From Thermoleophilaceae bacterium (GTDB lineage Bacteria > Actinomycetota > Thermoleophilia > Solirubrobacterales > Thermoleophilaceae), in assembly GCA_025928345.1 (NCBI GenBank), contig JAICJR010000003.1, forward strand, positions 1 to 48,905: a stretch of 48,905 bases of DNA, given 5' to 3'. Of this stretch, positions 1 to 8,281 are shown in pieces. Each line of letters begins with the position of its first letter. Position 1 is the first letter of the stretch. Below the pieces are notes generated by a model that worked only from the letters and a program-made list of their open reading frames with translations, searched no databases and had not been told where the DNA came from. The translations under genes and the position numbers were made by a program.

Positions 1-369
1 CTCGGACACGAAGAAGTTGCAGGTGTCGATGATCTCCTGCACCTCGCCGAGCGACTCGGCGTAGGGCTTGCCGATCTCGCGCGTGACGAGCCGCGAGAGC
101 GACTCCTTGTTGTCCTCCACGAGCCGGCCGATCTGCTGGATCGCGCGGCCGCGCACGGGAGCGGGGACGTCCGCCCAGGCCTGCTGGGCCTCGCGCGCGG
201 CGCGGCAGGCGGCGACGAAGGTGGAGGCGTCGCCGAGCAGGGCTTCGGCCACCACGTCGGATGTGCGCGCCGGGTTGGTGGACGTGATGCGCCCGCCGGG
301 GGCGTCGGTCTGGGCGACTCCGCCGATCACGGAGGCGACGGTGCGGGAGGAGGCAAGGGTGTCGGTCAT
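1..369 (-). CDS. Aldehyde dehydrogenase, N-terminal part (cut by window edge)
   Basis: The minus strand is open from an ATG at 369 to the window edge (123 codons), so the ORF track missed it. The translation reads as the N-terminus of an NAD(P)-dependent aldehyde dehydrogenase: an INP-type start (TSTNPARTSDVV), the helix AARAAREAQQAW-like segment, then RGRAIQQIGRLVEDNKES and REIGKPYAESLGEVQEII, typical of the cofactor-binding half. The segment EIIDTCNFFVSE resembles ALDH7/aminoadipate-semialdehyde-type enzymes, but substrate cannot be assigned. The catalytic Cys and Glu lie outside the window. It is divergent from the secreted hydrolase at 461. Confidence 0.85.
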   Translation of the reverse strand, partial: MTDTLASSRTVASVIGGVAQTDAPGGRITSTNPARTSDVVAEALLGDASTFVAACRAAREAQQAWADVPAPVRGRAIQQIGRLVEDNKESLSRLVTREIGKPYAESLGEVQEIIDTCNFFVSE

Positions 370-460
370 GTAATGGATCGTAGTTCGGTGGAACCGGCGC
401 ACCGTGAAGCACCTGCGCGATATGTTGCGTCCGCGGAAATCGAGGTAGGGGGAATTGCTC

Positions 461-2671
461 GTGCAGGGACGAGTCATCGCGCTGGGCGTGCTGTGCGCGC
501 TCGCAATCGCAGCACCCGCGGGTGCGTCCACAGGATCGCTTTACAACGGACCGGGTCCGCGGCCGGGGCCGGACATCCTCTATGCCCCGCCGGCCAACGC
601 CCCGCAGCTGACTAACACCGGCATCTGGCGCGCGCCGCCGATTCTCGTGTCCGGCGCGAGCGCCTACCGAGACGGCGAGTTCCTCTACCAGGACTACCTC
701 TACGACGACCACGGCGCGAACGGTGGCACGCCCGACCCGAGCGATCCGCGCCTCTCGGGCGACACCTTCTCGATGCCGAACGGCACTTACACCTATCCGA
801 CGAACTCCGTCTATGCGGGCAACGCGGCCGACCTCGTCGAGCTGAGGGTGAAGCCCGCCCAGAACGCCACGGCGTTCCGCATCACCTTGAACACGATGAA
901 GGACCCCTCGCTCGTAGCCACCACGATCGCGATCGGCGACAGCGCGCAGCCGCAGCAGTTCCCGCACGGCGCGAACGCGAGCGCGCCGGCCCAGTGGTTC
1001 GTGACGGTTCACGGCCAGACCGCCGACATGCTCAATGCCGCCAGCGGCAAACCAGCTCCCACGGCACCGAGCGTGAGTGTCGACACCACGCGGCGCCAAA
1101 TCACGGTGCTCGTACCCCACACAGACTGGAACCCCGGCGTCGGCACGGTCCGGCTGGCGGCGGGGACCGGTCTGTGGGACAAGACCGCAGGCAAGTACCT
1201 CATCCCGCAGCAGACGGCCGACGCCACGCATCCGGGCGGAGCGGGCACGCTCTCGAACCCCACCGCCTTCTTCAACGTGGCGTTCCGCTTCAGCGAGCCC
1301 ATGCCGGACGCGACCAACCCGGTGACAACCGCGACGAACGCCGCTTGGTGGCGCGACCAGGATCAGGGGCAGGCGCTGAAGAACGGCGACCTCACGCCCT
1401 TCCACGCCGACGTCGACTTCTCGAAGCTCCAGCGTCATGTGAACGACGACAGCGGGGTGCCGCAGACAGGCCCGCTGGACCGCATCCTGGCGAGCCACTT
1501 CGAGACCGAGCAGGGCACCGACTACTCCACCACCTGCCAGTCGGCCACCGCGTGCAAGGGCGAGCTGCGCGGTCAGCTCCAGCCGTACGCGATCTACGTG
1601 CCCAAGCAGGCGCAGCCCGCAAGCGGCTACGGCCTCACGCTGCTCCTGCACTCGCTCGGGGCGAACTACAACCAGTTCGAGGGCAGCCGCAACCAGTCGC
1701 AGATCGGCGACCGCGGACCCGGCTCGATCGTGATCACGCCCGAGGGCCGCGGGCCTGACGGCTGGTACTACGACTACGCGGGCGCAGACACCTTCGAGGT
1801 GTGGGCGGACGTGGCCGCGCACTACAAGCTCAACCCTGACTGGACGTCGATCTCCGGCTACAGCATGGGCGGCTACGGCACCTACAAGTTCGCCACGCAA
1901 TACCCGGACCTGTTCGCGAAGGCGCAGCCGGTGGTCGGGCCTCCAGGCCTCGGCGTGTGGGTGCCGCCGGCGCCGGTCGAGCCCGGCGGGGACAGCAGCA
2001 ACACGAACTTCATGCTGCCGTCCGTGCGGAACATTCCGTTCCTGATCTGGGACGCGGTCACCGACGAGCTCGTGCCGTACGCGGGCGTGGTCGACCAGGC
2101 GAACACGTTCGACCAGCTCGGCTACCGCTACGAGTTCGACTCGTTTGCTCCGGCCGATCACCTCACGCTGGCGATCAACGACGAGTACCAGCCGGCGGCC
2201 AACTTCCTCGGCACCACCACGGTGGACCGCAACCCGGCGCACGTCACCTACGTGGTGAACCCGAAGATGGACTTCCCCGAAATGGGCGCTCCGGCGAACC
2301 ACGCGTACTGGCTCTCCGGCCTCACGCTGCGCGACTCGAGCGGCAGCACGCCGCGCGGGACGATCGACGTGCGCTCCGAGGGCTTCGGCGTGAGCGACCC
2401 GGTGGCGGGGGCGACGCAGCACGGGGCCGGTGCGCTCACCGGCGGCACGCTGCCGGCGATCGCCTACACGAGCCAGTCGAAGCAGTGGGGACCAGCGCTG
2501 CCGGCCCTCAGGCGCGACCGCCTCGACATAAACGCGCAGAACATCTCGGCCGTGACGATCGATCCGAGCCGGGCGCATGTGAGCTGCGGGGCCGCCCTCA
2601 ACGTGCAGACGGACGGCCCCTTGAGCGTCACGCTCGCCGGCTGCGGCCGGACCGAGACGTTCGGCGGTTAA
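461..2671 (+). CDS. Secreted alpha/beta-hydrolase (esterase/peptidase-like) with N-terminal beta domain
   Basis: About 736 aa. The track starts at TTG 455, but the G-rich Shine-Dalgarno (aggggg, 447-452) ends only 2 nt before that codon; the in-frame GTG at 461 has normal spacing and is preferred. A signal peptide follows (VIALGVLCALAIAAPAGA). Residues about 30-330 look all-beta and resemble glucodextranase C-terminal/DOMON-type modules. The C-terminal half is an alpha/beta hydrolase: nucleophile elbow GYSMGGYG (Ser about residue 468), probable Asp in WDAVTDELVPY and His in PADHLTLA. Activity is likely extracellular ester or peptide hydrolysis; the substrate is unknown. Its TAA stop overlaps the stop of the convergent DUF1059 gene. 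Confidence 0.8.
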   Translation: MQGRVIALGVLCALAIAAPAGASTGSLYNGPGPRPGPDILYAPPANAPQLTNTGIWRAPPILVSGASAYRDGEFLYQDYLYDDHGANGGTPDPSDPRLSGDTFSMPNGTYTYPTNSVYAGNAADLVELRVKPAQNATAFRITLNTMKDPSLVATTIAIGDSAQPQQFPHGANASAPAQWFVTVHGQTADMLNAASGKPAPTAPSVSVDTTRRQITVLVPHTDWNPGVGTVRLAAGTGLWDKTAGKYLIPQQTADATHPGGAGTLSNPTAFFNVAFRFSEPMPDATNPVTTATNAAWWRDQDQGQALKNGDLTPFHADVDFSKLQRHVNDDSGVPQTGPLDRILASHFETEQGTDYSTTCQSATACKGELRGQLQPYAIYVPKQAQPASGYGLTLLLHSLGANYNQFEGSRNQSQIGDRGPGSIVITPEGRGPDGWYYDYAGADTFEVWADVAAHYKLNPDWTSISGYSMGGYGTYKFATQYPDLFAKAQPVVGPPGLGVWVPPAPVEPGGDSSNTNFMLPSVRNIPFLIWDAVTDELVPYAGVVDQANTFDQLGYRYEFDSFAPADHLTLAINDEYQPAANFLGTTTVDRNPAHVTYVVNPKMDFPEMGAPANHAYWLSGLTLRDSSGSTPRGTIDVRSEGFGVSDPVAGATQHGAGALTGGTLPAIAYTSQSKQWGPALPALRRDRLDINAQNISAVTIDPSRAHVSCGAALNVQTDGPLSVTLAGCGRTETFGG

Positions 2672-2862
2672 GCCGGGACGGCAGCCTCGTCCTTGAGGGA
2701 CTTCCGGATCTCCTCGCGGAACTCCGGGGTGTCCTCATGGCCGTGGACGGAGGCGGCGTGCTCAACGGCGGCGCGCACGACCTCCTCTTCGGTGCCGGAG
2801 ATATAGAGCGAGCAGTTCGACTCGCTCGGCATTTCGCGGCAATCCACGAACTTGCGGCCCAT
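2668..2862 (-). CDS. DUF1059 family small protein
   Basis: 64 aa. The start MGRKFVDCREMPSESNC and the later AVEHAASVHGHEDTPEFREEI match the DUF1059 pattern (conserved MGxxxxDCRxxP..C and HAxxxHG). A Shine-Dalgarno (GGAAGGAG) lies about 8 nt upstream of the ATG. The biochemical function of DUF1059 is not known. The two Cys residues and the HGH motif suggest possible metal or redox chemistry, which is inference only. It converges on the secreted hydrolase, the two stop codons sharing TTAA. Confidence 0.85.
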   Translation of the reverse strand: MGRKFVDCREMPSESNCSLYISGTEEEVVRAAVEHAASVHGHEDTPEFREEIRKSLKDEAAVPA

Positions 2863-2968
2863 CTTGGATCTCCTTCCGTCGAGGCCTGAGCGTGTTCTAA
2901 CCGGGTGTCAGCCAGCGGTCAAGGCGTCTCCTCAAGCTGGCCTCACGGCGGTCGATCTAACCGGAGGT

Positions 2969-3217
2969 ATGAGCCCGGACCAGATCACGCGCAACGCTGC
3001 CGCCATCTCGGGCGCCGTGAAGATGCTCGAGCGCGAGATCGCCTCATTCCACCAGCAGCTCTCCGTCAGCGCGGCCAGCGACGAGACCAGCCGCCAGATC
3101 TCGGACTACCTCACCGAGCTGCACTTCCACTTCCGCACGCTCTGCGCGCGGGCCGAGCGCCTCGAGTCAGAGACCCGGGCGCTCCTCGGCACAGAGACCG
3201 CCGCCTCGGCCAGCTAG
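2969..3217 (+). CDS. Small alpha-helical hypothetical protein
   Basis: 82 aa if the ATG at 2969 is used; the track's TTG at 2852 lies inside the divergent DUF1059 gene and is unlikely. A GGAGG sits only 1-2 nt before this ATG, which is unusually tight, so the start is uncertain. The protein is one long predicted helix with heptad-like spacing (VKMLEREIASFHQQL, LHFHFRTLCARAERLESE), consistent with a coiled coil. No family is recognised. It precedes the VOC gene in the same direction with a 39-nt gap, so the two may be co-transcribed. Confidence 0.6.
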   Translation: MSPDQITRNAAAISGAVKMLEREIASFHQQLSVSAASDETSRQISDYLTELHFHFRTLCARAERLESETRALLGTETAASAS

Positions 3218-3256
3218 CTGCTTCGATAGGCGCACACAAGCGCCGAAAGGAGCCTG

Positions 3257-3667
3257 ATGGAGGTCGAGTTCGTCGCCACCGTCGCCGTCATCGCACCGGA
3301 TCCCGCTGAGTCGCGCCGGCTCTACATGGACACGCTGGGGCTGCCACTCGAGAGCGCGGGCGGCGACTACTTCCACAGCGAGCAGATAGCCGGGACCAAG
3401 AGCTTCGGCATCTGGCCGCTCTCCCAGGCCGCCGAGGCGTGCTTCGGCAGCGAGGAATGGCCGTCGCACCGTCCCGTCCCCCAGCTCAGCATCGAATTCG
3501 ACGTTGCGGACGCCGGCGCCGTGCAGTCCGCGGCCGAAGAGCTGGCCGCCGCGGGCTACGAGTTGCTGCACCCGGCGCGACAGGAGCCGTGGGGACAGAC
3601 GGTCGCCCGCGTGCTGTCACCCGAGGGCGCCATCGTCGGCATCTCCTACGTTCCCGACTTCCACTAG
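3257..3667 (+). CDS. VOC (glyoxalase/bleomycin-resistance fold) family protein
   Basis: 136 aa with a clear Shine-Dalgarno (AAAGGAG) before the ATG. One vicinal-oxygen-chelate module pattern is visible: VAVIAPDPAESRRLYMDTLGLPLE at the N-terminus, central SIEFDVADAGAVQSAAEELAAAGYELL, and the terminal LSPEGAIVGISYVP strand. VOC members include glyoxalases, dioxygenases and antibiotic-binding proteins; which applies here cannot be told, and the His/Glu metal ligands are not clearly complete. It converges with the BNR protein gene, both stops lying within CTAG at 3664-3667. Confidence 0.85.
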   Translation: MEVEFVATVAVIAPDPAESRRLYMDTLGLPLESAGGDYFHSEQIAGTKSFGIWPLSQAAEACFGSEEWPSHRPVPQLSIEFDVADAGAVQSAAEELAAAGYELLHPARQEPWGQTVARVLSPEGAIVGISYVPDFH

Positions 3668-5556
3668 CGCCTGATCCGGAACGTCCGCGTGTTGCGGCGC
3701 GTTATCCCCTCCCGGTTGAACGCCCTGTCCACGCTGCGCGCCCACACCTTGTAGAAGCCGACCGGCAGGTGCCGCCTGACGGTGAGCGTCCACGTGGTGG
3801 TGCCGTGTGCGCGCAGCCACACGCGCCGTGAGCAGACGCGCGGCTTCGTGAACTTCCCGTTCGAGCGCAGGAAGCGGCAGCTCTTCGTCTTGCGGTGGGC
3901 TATGAAGGACCCGACGGCGCGCTTTGCAAGCGCCACCTGTACCCGCGCCACGTGCCCGCCGCAGCCACGATCCGCCGCCTTGCCGCGGAGGACGAAGCGC
4001 CGCTTGCGCGCGAACACCGCGCGCCCGCGCCTGTAGGTGGTGATTGGCGCCTTGGTGTCGGAGCACTGTGCCGTGCCGTTCTGCGGCAGCGGCTTGCATG
4101 ACGTCGACCCGACGAGCGGGGCGCCCGAGTCCTGCCTGATGAAGAGCGGCACGGACACGGGCAGCGGCGCGCCGGTAACGGGATCTGTCTGGGTGGCGTC
4201 GCCGGTGGCGATCAGCACGCACCCGCGCTGGTCGACGGCGTTCGTGAAGAAGTCGCCGAGGCGGCGGTCCTTCGAGCCGTTCGGGTCGAAGCTCTCCGCC
4301 ACGCACTCGGTGCCGCCCTGGCACACGGAGTTCGCGCTAACCGGCCGGTCCATCGCCTTGACCACGGTCGCCTGCGGCTGCGCCGTGTCCGCGCCGAACA
4401 CCTGCGCGTCGTACACGAAGACGTCCGACTTCTGGCAGTCCACGTCCACGAGCTGGTTGGTCTGGTACCAGACGATCGAGACCTTGCCGGGGTCGCCCGC
4501 CACGATCCACGGCCAGAACGCGCGCGCGTTCGCCGGCGCGGCGATCGTGATCGGCGCGGAGAACGTCTTCCCGAAGTCGTGCGACACGGCCATCTTGATC
4601 TGGTTGGGAGCCGGCGTGGGGTTGCCGCACGCGTCGCTTGCGGTCCCGCTCGTGGCCGCCGTGTCCCACACGAGGTAGATCGTGCCCGCCGGGTCGATCG
4701 CGATCGCCGGCCAGTGGCCGTACACCTTGTCGCCGGACACCTTCGTCGGCGTGAACTTGCCGCCGAAGGTCCCAACGCTCACGCCGACGCCGTTGTCGTA
4801 GTTGCCGTCGCCGTCCGAGTCGAACAGCGCGGGCTCCACGAGCTTCCCGTTCTGGTGGTCGTAGTAGAGCTTGCCGAAGCCGGTGTAGTTCCCACCGCCG
4901 GAGTACGCGCCGAAGTCCGGGGTGCCGGTCGCGCCGCAGGTGTTGCCGCCGTCGGTGGACTGGAAGATCGTGTGGCCGCTGCCGCTGAGGCTTCCCTCCT
5001 CGGTGTCCGTGGCCATGAACACCTGGTTCGGCTTGCCGCCGGCGAGCCACGGCCGGTCGCCGTCGTGGCACTGCACGGTGCCTTTGTCCCAGCTCTTGCC
5101 GCCGTCCTGCGAGGAGAACACCGCGTCGTTCGCGAGATCGATGCCGGTGTCGTAGACGCGGCCGCCCTCGTCCATCGTGAGGTCCGGGTCGCTGAATCCC
5201 TGGCTCTTCGCGGGATTGGTGTTGAAGCCCTCGCCGGCGAGGTCGTCGACCTTCCAGGTCGCGCCGCCGTCGCTCGAGGTCCAGATGTTCACCTGGTTGC
5301 GGTAGCTGGCGATGAAGTCCGGCACCTCGACCGGGGAGAAGAAGCCCGGGCCGTACAGGTGCGTGGTGCCCTCGTGGCTCGTGTAGACGAGCGTGCCGCT
5401 GCGCGGGTCGAGCATCACGAGCGGCTCGCCGCCCGCCAGGTTCTTGCTCACGTACGTCGGCGGCGCGAACGTCACCGGCGGACCCGCCGCATGCGCCGAG
5501 ACCGCCAAGCCGAGCGCAACCACCACCGTCACGACACCAGCCCCGACACCCCGCAT
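3664..5556 (-). CDS. Secreted BNR/Asp-box beta-propeller protein (sialidase-like fold)
   Basis: 630 aa with a signal peptide (VVTVVVALGLAVSAHA). At least four Asp-box repeats (S-x-D-x-G-x-T-W) are visible: TSSDGGATWK, SSQDGGKSWD, QSTDGGNTC and VSHDFGKTFS, indicating a multi-bladed propeller as in sialidases and photosystem-assembly-type proteins. No sialidase arginine triad or FRIP motif is evident, so enzyme activity is not claimed. The last 110 residues are rich in Arg/Lys and look like an Ig-like domain (TWTLTVRRHLPVGFYKVWA), common in secreted actinobacterial proteins. A Shine-Dalgarno (GGGGAGG) precedes the ATG. Confidence 0.8.
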   Translation of the reverse strand: MRGVGAGVVTVVVALGLAVSAHAAGPPVTFAPPTYVSKNLAGGEPLVMLDPRSGTLVYTSHEGTTHLYGPGFFSPVEVPDFIASYRNQVNIWTSSDGGATWKVDDLAGEGFNTNPAKSQGFSDPDLTMDEGGRVYDTGIDLANDAVFSSQDGGKSWDKGTVQCHDGDRPWLAGGKPNQVFMATDTEEGSLSGSGHTIFQSTDGGNTCGATGTPDFGAYSGGGNYTGFGKLYYDHQNGKLVEPALFDSDGDGNYDNGVGVSVGTFGGKFTPTKVSGDKVYGHWPAIAIDPAGTIYLVWDTAATSGTASDACGNPTPAPNQIKMAVSHDFGKTFSAPITIAAPANARAFWPWIVAGDPGKVSIVWYQTNQLVDVDCQKSDVFVYDAQVFGADTAQPQATVVKAMDRPVSANSVCQGGTECVAESFDPNGSKDRRLGDFFTNAVDQRGCVLIATGDATQTDPVTGAPLPVSVPLFIRQDSGAPLVGSTSCKPLPQNGTAQCSDTKAPITTYRRGRAVFARKRRFVLRGKAADRGCGGHVARVQVALAKRAVGSFIAHRKTKSCRFLRSNGKFTKPRVCSRRVWLRAHGTTTWTLTVRRHLPVGFYKVWARSVDRAFNREGITRRNTRTFRIRR

Positions 5557-5630
5557 GCCGACCTCCCCTTGCCGGTCAAAGATTCCCCTGCGCGCGGGAA
5601 GCTTACGCCTGCTTCGTCATCATCGGCGCA

Positions 5631-6047
5631 ATGGAAGACCCGATGGTGATCAGCCGCAGCGTGTCGGTGCCGCTGTCCGAGGTCGAGATGCGCGTGAGCC
5701 GCTCGTCCGGCCCAGGCGGCCAGCACGCGAACGTCACCGCCTCGCGCGTGGAGGCGATCTTCGACGTGGCGAACTCTCCCTCGCTCAGCGAGGAGCAGCG
5801 CAAGCGCGTGCTGGCGCGCGTGGGGCCGCGGCTCACGGCCGTGGCGCAGGACACTCGCAGCCAGGCCCGCAACCGCGAGCTCGCGCTCGAGCGTCTGCGC
5901 GCGCGGCTCACCGCGGCGCTCTCGGTTCCGCGGGCGCGCCATGCCACCAGGCCCACCAAGGCATCGCGAACGCAGCGCCTTGAGTCCAAGCGGCGCCGCG
6001 CCAACCTGAAGCGCGCGCGCCGCCGCCCAGGGAGCGACGACTACTAG
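5631..6047 (+). CDS. arfB: ArfB-type peptidyl-tRNA hydrolase (class I release factor-like ribosome rescue)
   Basis: 138 aa. It has the RF-1 catalytic loop with GGQ in SSGPGGQHANVTASRVE and a Lys/Arg-rich C-terminal tail (RLESKRRRANLKRARRRPG), the two hallmarks of ArfB/YaeJ/ICT1. Members release nascent chains from stalled ribosomes without a stop codon, the GGQ loop acting in the peptidyl transferase centre and the basic tail entering the empty mRNA channel. Length matches the family (about 140 aa). There is no obvious Shine-Dalgarno. It converges with the LOG gene, sharing CTAG at the stops. Confidence 0.92.
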   Translation: MEDPMVISRSVSVPLSEVEMRVSRSSGPGGQHANVTASRVEAIFDVANSPSLSEEQRKRVLARVGPRLTAVAQDTRSQARNRELALERLRARLTAALSVPRARHATRPTKASRTQRLESKRRRANLKRARRRPGSDDY

Positions 6048-6772
6048 GCCACCCGCGCCTGGCGGTGCGCGGCGCTGCCCACCACCTCGAGCACGCGCTT
6101 CGGATCGTCGGTTACCTCGAACAGGTCCATGTCGGGCGGCGAGATCTTCCCGCCGCCGAGCACGTGCTTGCGCATCCAGTCGACCAGCTCGGCCCAGTAG
6201 CCGCTGCCCACGAGCAGAACTGGGAAGTGGCTGATCTTGCCCGTCTGGATGAGCGTGAGCGCCTCAAAAGTCTCGTCGAGCGTGCCGAAGCCGCCGGGGA
6301 ACACGACGAACGCCGAGGCGTAGCGCACGAACATGACCTTGCGGGTGAAGAAGTAGTGGAAGTGCAGCGGCAGGTCCACGTAGCGGTTGATCCCGACCTC
6401 GAAGGGCAGGTCGATGTTGAGCCCGATCGACAGCGCGCCCGCGTCGCGCGCTCCGCGGTTCGCCGCCTCCATGATCCCGGGCCCGCCGCCGGTGATGATC
6501 GCGAAGCCCTCCTCGCCGAGCGTGCGCGCGGTGAGGCGGGCGAGCTCGTACTCCGGATGGTCCTGCGGCGTGCGCGACGAGCCGAAGATCGACACCGCGG
6601 CGCCCACGCGCGCGAGCGCCCGGAAACCCTGTGCCAGCTCGCCGCGGATGCGCTCGATGCGGGCGGAGTCCGATTGCGTCGAGACGATCGAATCGACCTC
6701 GGCACCGAGGAGCTCCTCGTCGGGCGTCGCGGGCGGGCGCGGCTCGCGCGGTTCGCGCGGCTCGTCCGTCAT
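6044..6772 (-). CDS. LOG family (TIGR00730) Rossmann-fold protein
   Basis: 242 aa. The signature motifs GGGPGIMEAANRGA and PGGFGTLDE are both present; they form the phosphoribohydrolase active site of LONELY GUY proteins, which cleave nucleoside 5'-monophosphates to base and ribose 5-phosphate. Bacterial members were long mis-called lysine decarboxylases. The N-terminal 40 residues are acidic/proline-rich and likely disordered. It is the last gene of an apparent three-gene operon (pfkB kinase, small protein, LOG; gaps of 15 and 3 nt), so a nucleotide or ribose salvage role is plausible. Confidence 0.88.
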   Translation of the reverse strand: MTDEPREPREPRPPATPDEELLGAEVDSIVSTQSDSARIERIRGELAQGFRALARVGAAVSIFGSSRTPQDHPEYELARLTARTLGEEGFAIITGGGPGIMEAANRGARDAGALSIGLNIDLPFEVGINRYVDLPLHFHYFFTRKVMFVRYASAFVVFPGGFGTLDETFEALTLIQTGKISHFPVLLVGSGYWAELVDWMRKHVLGGGKISPPDMDLFEVTDDPKRVLEVVGSAAHRQARVA

Positions 6773-6775
6773 GGA

Positions 6776-7066
6776 CTACTCCCTGTGGGCTGAGAGACGC
6801 GCGAGAGCCTCGTGGCACTCCACCACGCGCTGCTTCACGGGGTCGTCATCCGGCCGGTCGTGCACGAGGTCCCAGGTGCGCTCGGCCACCTCGCTCGCGG
6901 TCTCGGACGTGGCCTGCGCGCACAGCAGGTCGATCAGCTTGAGCTCGAACTGCTGGATCTGGGTGGCGGGATCGGCAGGGTCGAGCTTCGGCAGCGGATC
7001 TTCCGTGGCCTCCCGCCACATCGCTGTCGCAATCACGAGCCGGTTCCGGAGCAGCGTCGGGTCCAT
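6776..7066 (-). CDS. Small hypothetical protein in pfkB-LOG operon
   Basis: 96 aa, mainly alpha-helical (IQQFELKLIDLLCAQATSETASEVAERTWDLV). No family is recognised. It starts 15 nt after the pfkB stop and ends 3 nt before the LOG start, so it is almost certainly co-transcribed with both. It has no signal peptide or membrane segment, which suggests a cytosolic partner or regulator; that is inference from position only. Confidence 0.75.
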   Translation of the reverse strand: MDPTLLRNRLVIATAMWREATEDPLPKLDPADPATQIQQFELKLIDLLCAQATSETASEVAERTWDLVHDRPDDDPVKQRVVECHEALARLSAHRE

Positions 7067-7081
7067 GCGCGCACGGGCACA

Positions 7082-7930
7082 TTACCGAGGCGCTCGGAGC
7101 TTCAGATCAGCGGCGGTGAGCTGGCCGTTGAACGCGCCGCGCCCCGTGGTGGCCGCGGCGCCGCAGCGCGACGCGAGCTCCAGCGCCCGCTCCACTTCCA
7201 GTCCGCTGCCGAGCGCGAACGTCAGCCCGGCCGCGAAGCTGTCGCCCGCGCCATACGCGTCCGCCATCGGTCCTGGGAGCGGCGCGGCATGGAAAGTGCC
7301 GGTGCGTCCCTCGCCCGCGGTCCAGGTGCCGCCCTCGGCGCCGGCGGTGCCCACCACGAGTTTCGGCTCGGGGTCGAGCTGGCCATGGGCGTAGCGCTCG
7401 CCGGCGTCGTTGGAGCTGTGCACGAGGGCGTCGAGCCCCACACCGGCCTCCTTCAGCACCGGGAGTGAGCGCGCGGTGGCCACCAGCACGCGCGCCTGCC
7501 GCGCGGCGCGGAGCGCCCCGGCGTCGCCGCTCACGAAGTAGACGGCGTCGGCGTCCGCCAGATCGTCCCAGCCGATGTCGTCGTCACCGCTCGGGCCGTA
7601 GCGCTCGTGGATTGTCGTGATCGTGCGCTCTCCCTTCTCGTCGAGGAAGGTGAAGGCGCGCCGCTGCGGCTTGTCCTTGAACTCGCAGCGCACGTCCACC
7701 CCGAACTCCCCGAGCTCGCTCTTTGCGCGGTGGCCGAGCTCCTCGTCGCCGAGTGCGGTGTAGAAGAGCGAGCCGCCGGCGAGCTTCGCCAGCTGCACCG
7801 CCGCCACCGAGCCGCCGCCCGCCGCCTCGGAGAAGGTGTCCTCCGCGTGAACGATCTCGCCAGGCTTCGGAACGTGCTCCACGAGCGCGAACTCCACGTA
7901 CTCCACATGCCCCACCACCGCGACCTTCAT
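7082..7930 (-). CDS. PfkB/ribokinase family carbohydrate or nucleoside kinase
   Basis: 282 aa from the ATG at 7930; the track extends to 8077 into the rhodanese gene, which is not credible. The start MKVAVVGHVEY, the AAGGGSVAAVQLAKLAG segment and the C-terminal DAYGAGDSFAAGLTFALG motif (catalytic Asp in GAGDSF) are those of the ribokinase fold. Family members phosphorylate sugars or nucleosides with ATP in the cytosol. The substrate is not determinable. It heads a three-gene operon ending with a LOG phosphoribohydrolase and is divergent from rhodanese across only 24 nt. Confidence 0.88.
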   Translation of the reverse strand: MKVAVVGHVEYVEFALVEHVPKPGEIVHAEDTFSEAAGGGSVAAVQLAKLAGGSLFYTALGDEELGHRAKSELGEFGVDVRCEFKDKPQRRAFTFLDEKGERTITTIHERYGPSGDDDIGWDDLADADAVYFVSGDAGALRAARQARVLVATARSLPVLKEAGVGLDALVHSSNDAGERYAHGQLDPEPKLVVGTAGAEGGTWTAGEGRTGTFHAAPLPGPMADAYGAGDSFAAGLTFALGSGLEVERALELASRCGAAATTGRGAFNGQLTAADLKLRAPR

Positions 7931-7954
7931 CTCGACCCGGCACCATAGAGGCGG

Positions 7955-8281
7955 ATGACCCTCCGAGAGCTGTCTCCCGAGATCGCCGCCGAGCTCCTCG
8001 CCCGCGGCGACGCCCAGCTCGTGGACGTGCGCGAGCCGTACGAGCACGCCGCCGGGCGGATCGCCGGCGCGCGCCATGTCGAGCTTGGTGCGCTCACCGG
8101 CCAGGCCGAGACGATCGACCGTGAGACGCCGGTGGTGTTCTATTGCCGCGTGGGAGCGCGCTCCGCGATGGCGGCCGAGGCGTTCGCCGCCTCAGGCTGG
8201 GACGCCTACAACCTGTCCGGCGGCATCGTGTCCTGGGCGGCGTCCGGCCTGCCGATCGAGGGCGAGATCGCCGAGCACTAG
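7955..8281 (+). CDS. Single-domain rhodanese-like sulfurtransferase
   Basis: 108 aa. The N-terminus has LVDVREPYEHAAGRI (the CH2A-type signature) and the active-site loop is FYCRVGARSAMAAE, with the catalytic Cys followed by a 6-residue loop (CRVGARS), as in GlpE/PspE-type thiosulfate or persulfide sulfurtransferases. Likely cytosolic, carrying sulfane sulfur on the Cys. It converges with the ferritin-like gene, sharing CTAG at 8278-8281, and faces pfkB across a 24-nt spacer, implying an extremely short or absent leader. Confidence 0.92.
   Translation: MTLRELSPEIAAELLARGDAQLVDVREPYEHAAGRIAGARHVELGALTGQAETIDRETPVVFYCRVGARSAMAAEAFAASGWDAYNLSGGIVSWAASGLPIEGEIAEH

Noticed and set aside
455-460. 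TTG 455 as start of the secreted hydrolase
   Set aside because: The Shine-Dalgarno would almost touch it; GTG 461 has normal spacing and gives a better signal peptide.
4579-5649. 356-aa plus-strand ORF
   Set aside because: Antisense to the BNR propeller gene with its Asp-box repeats.
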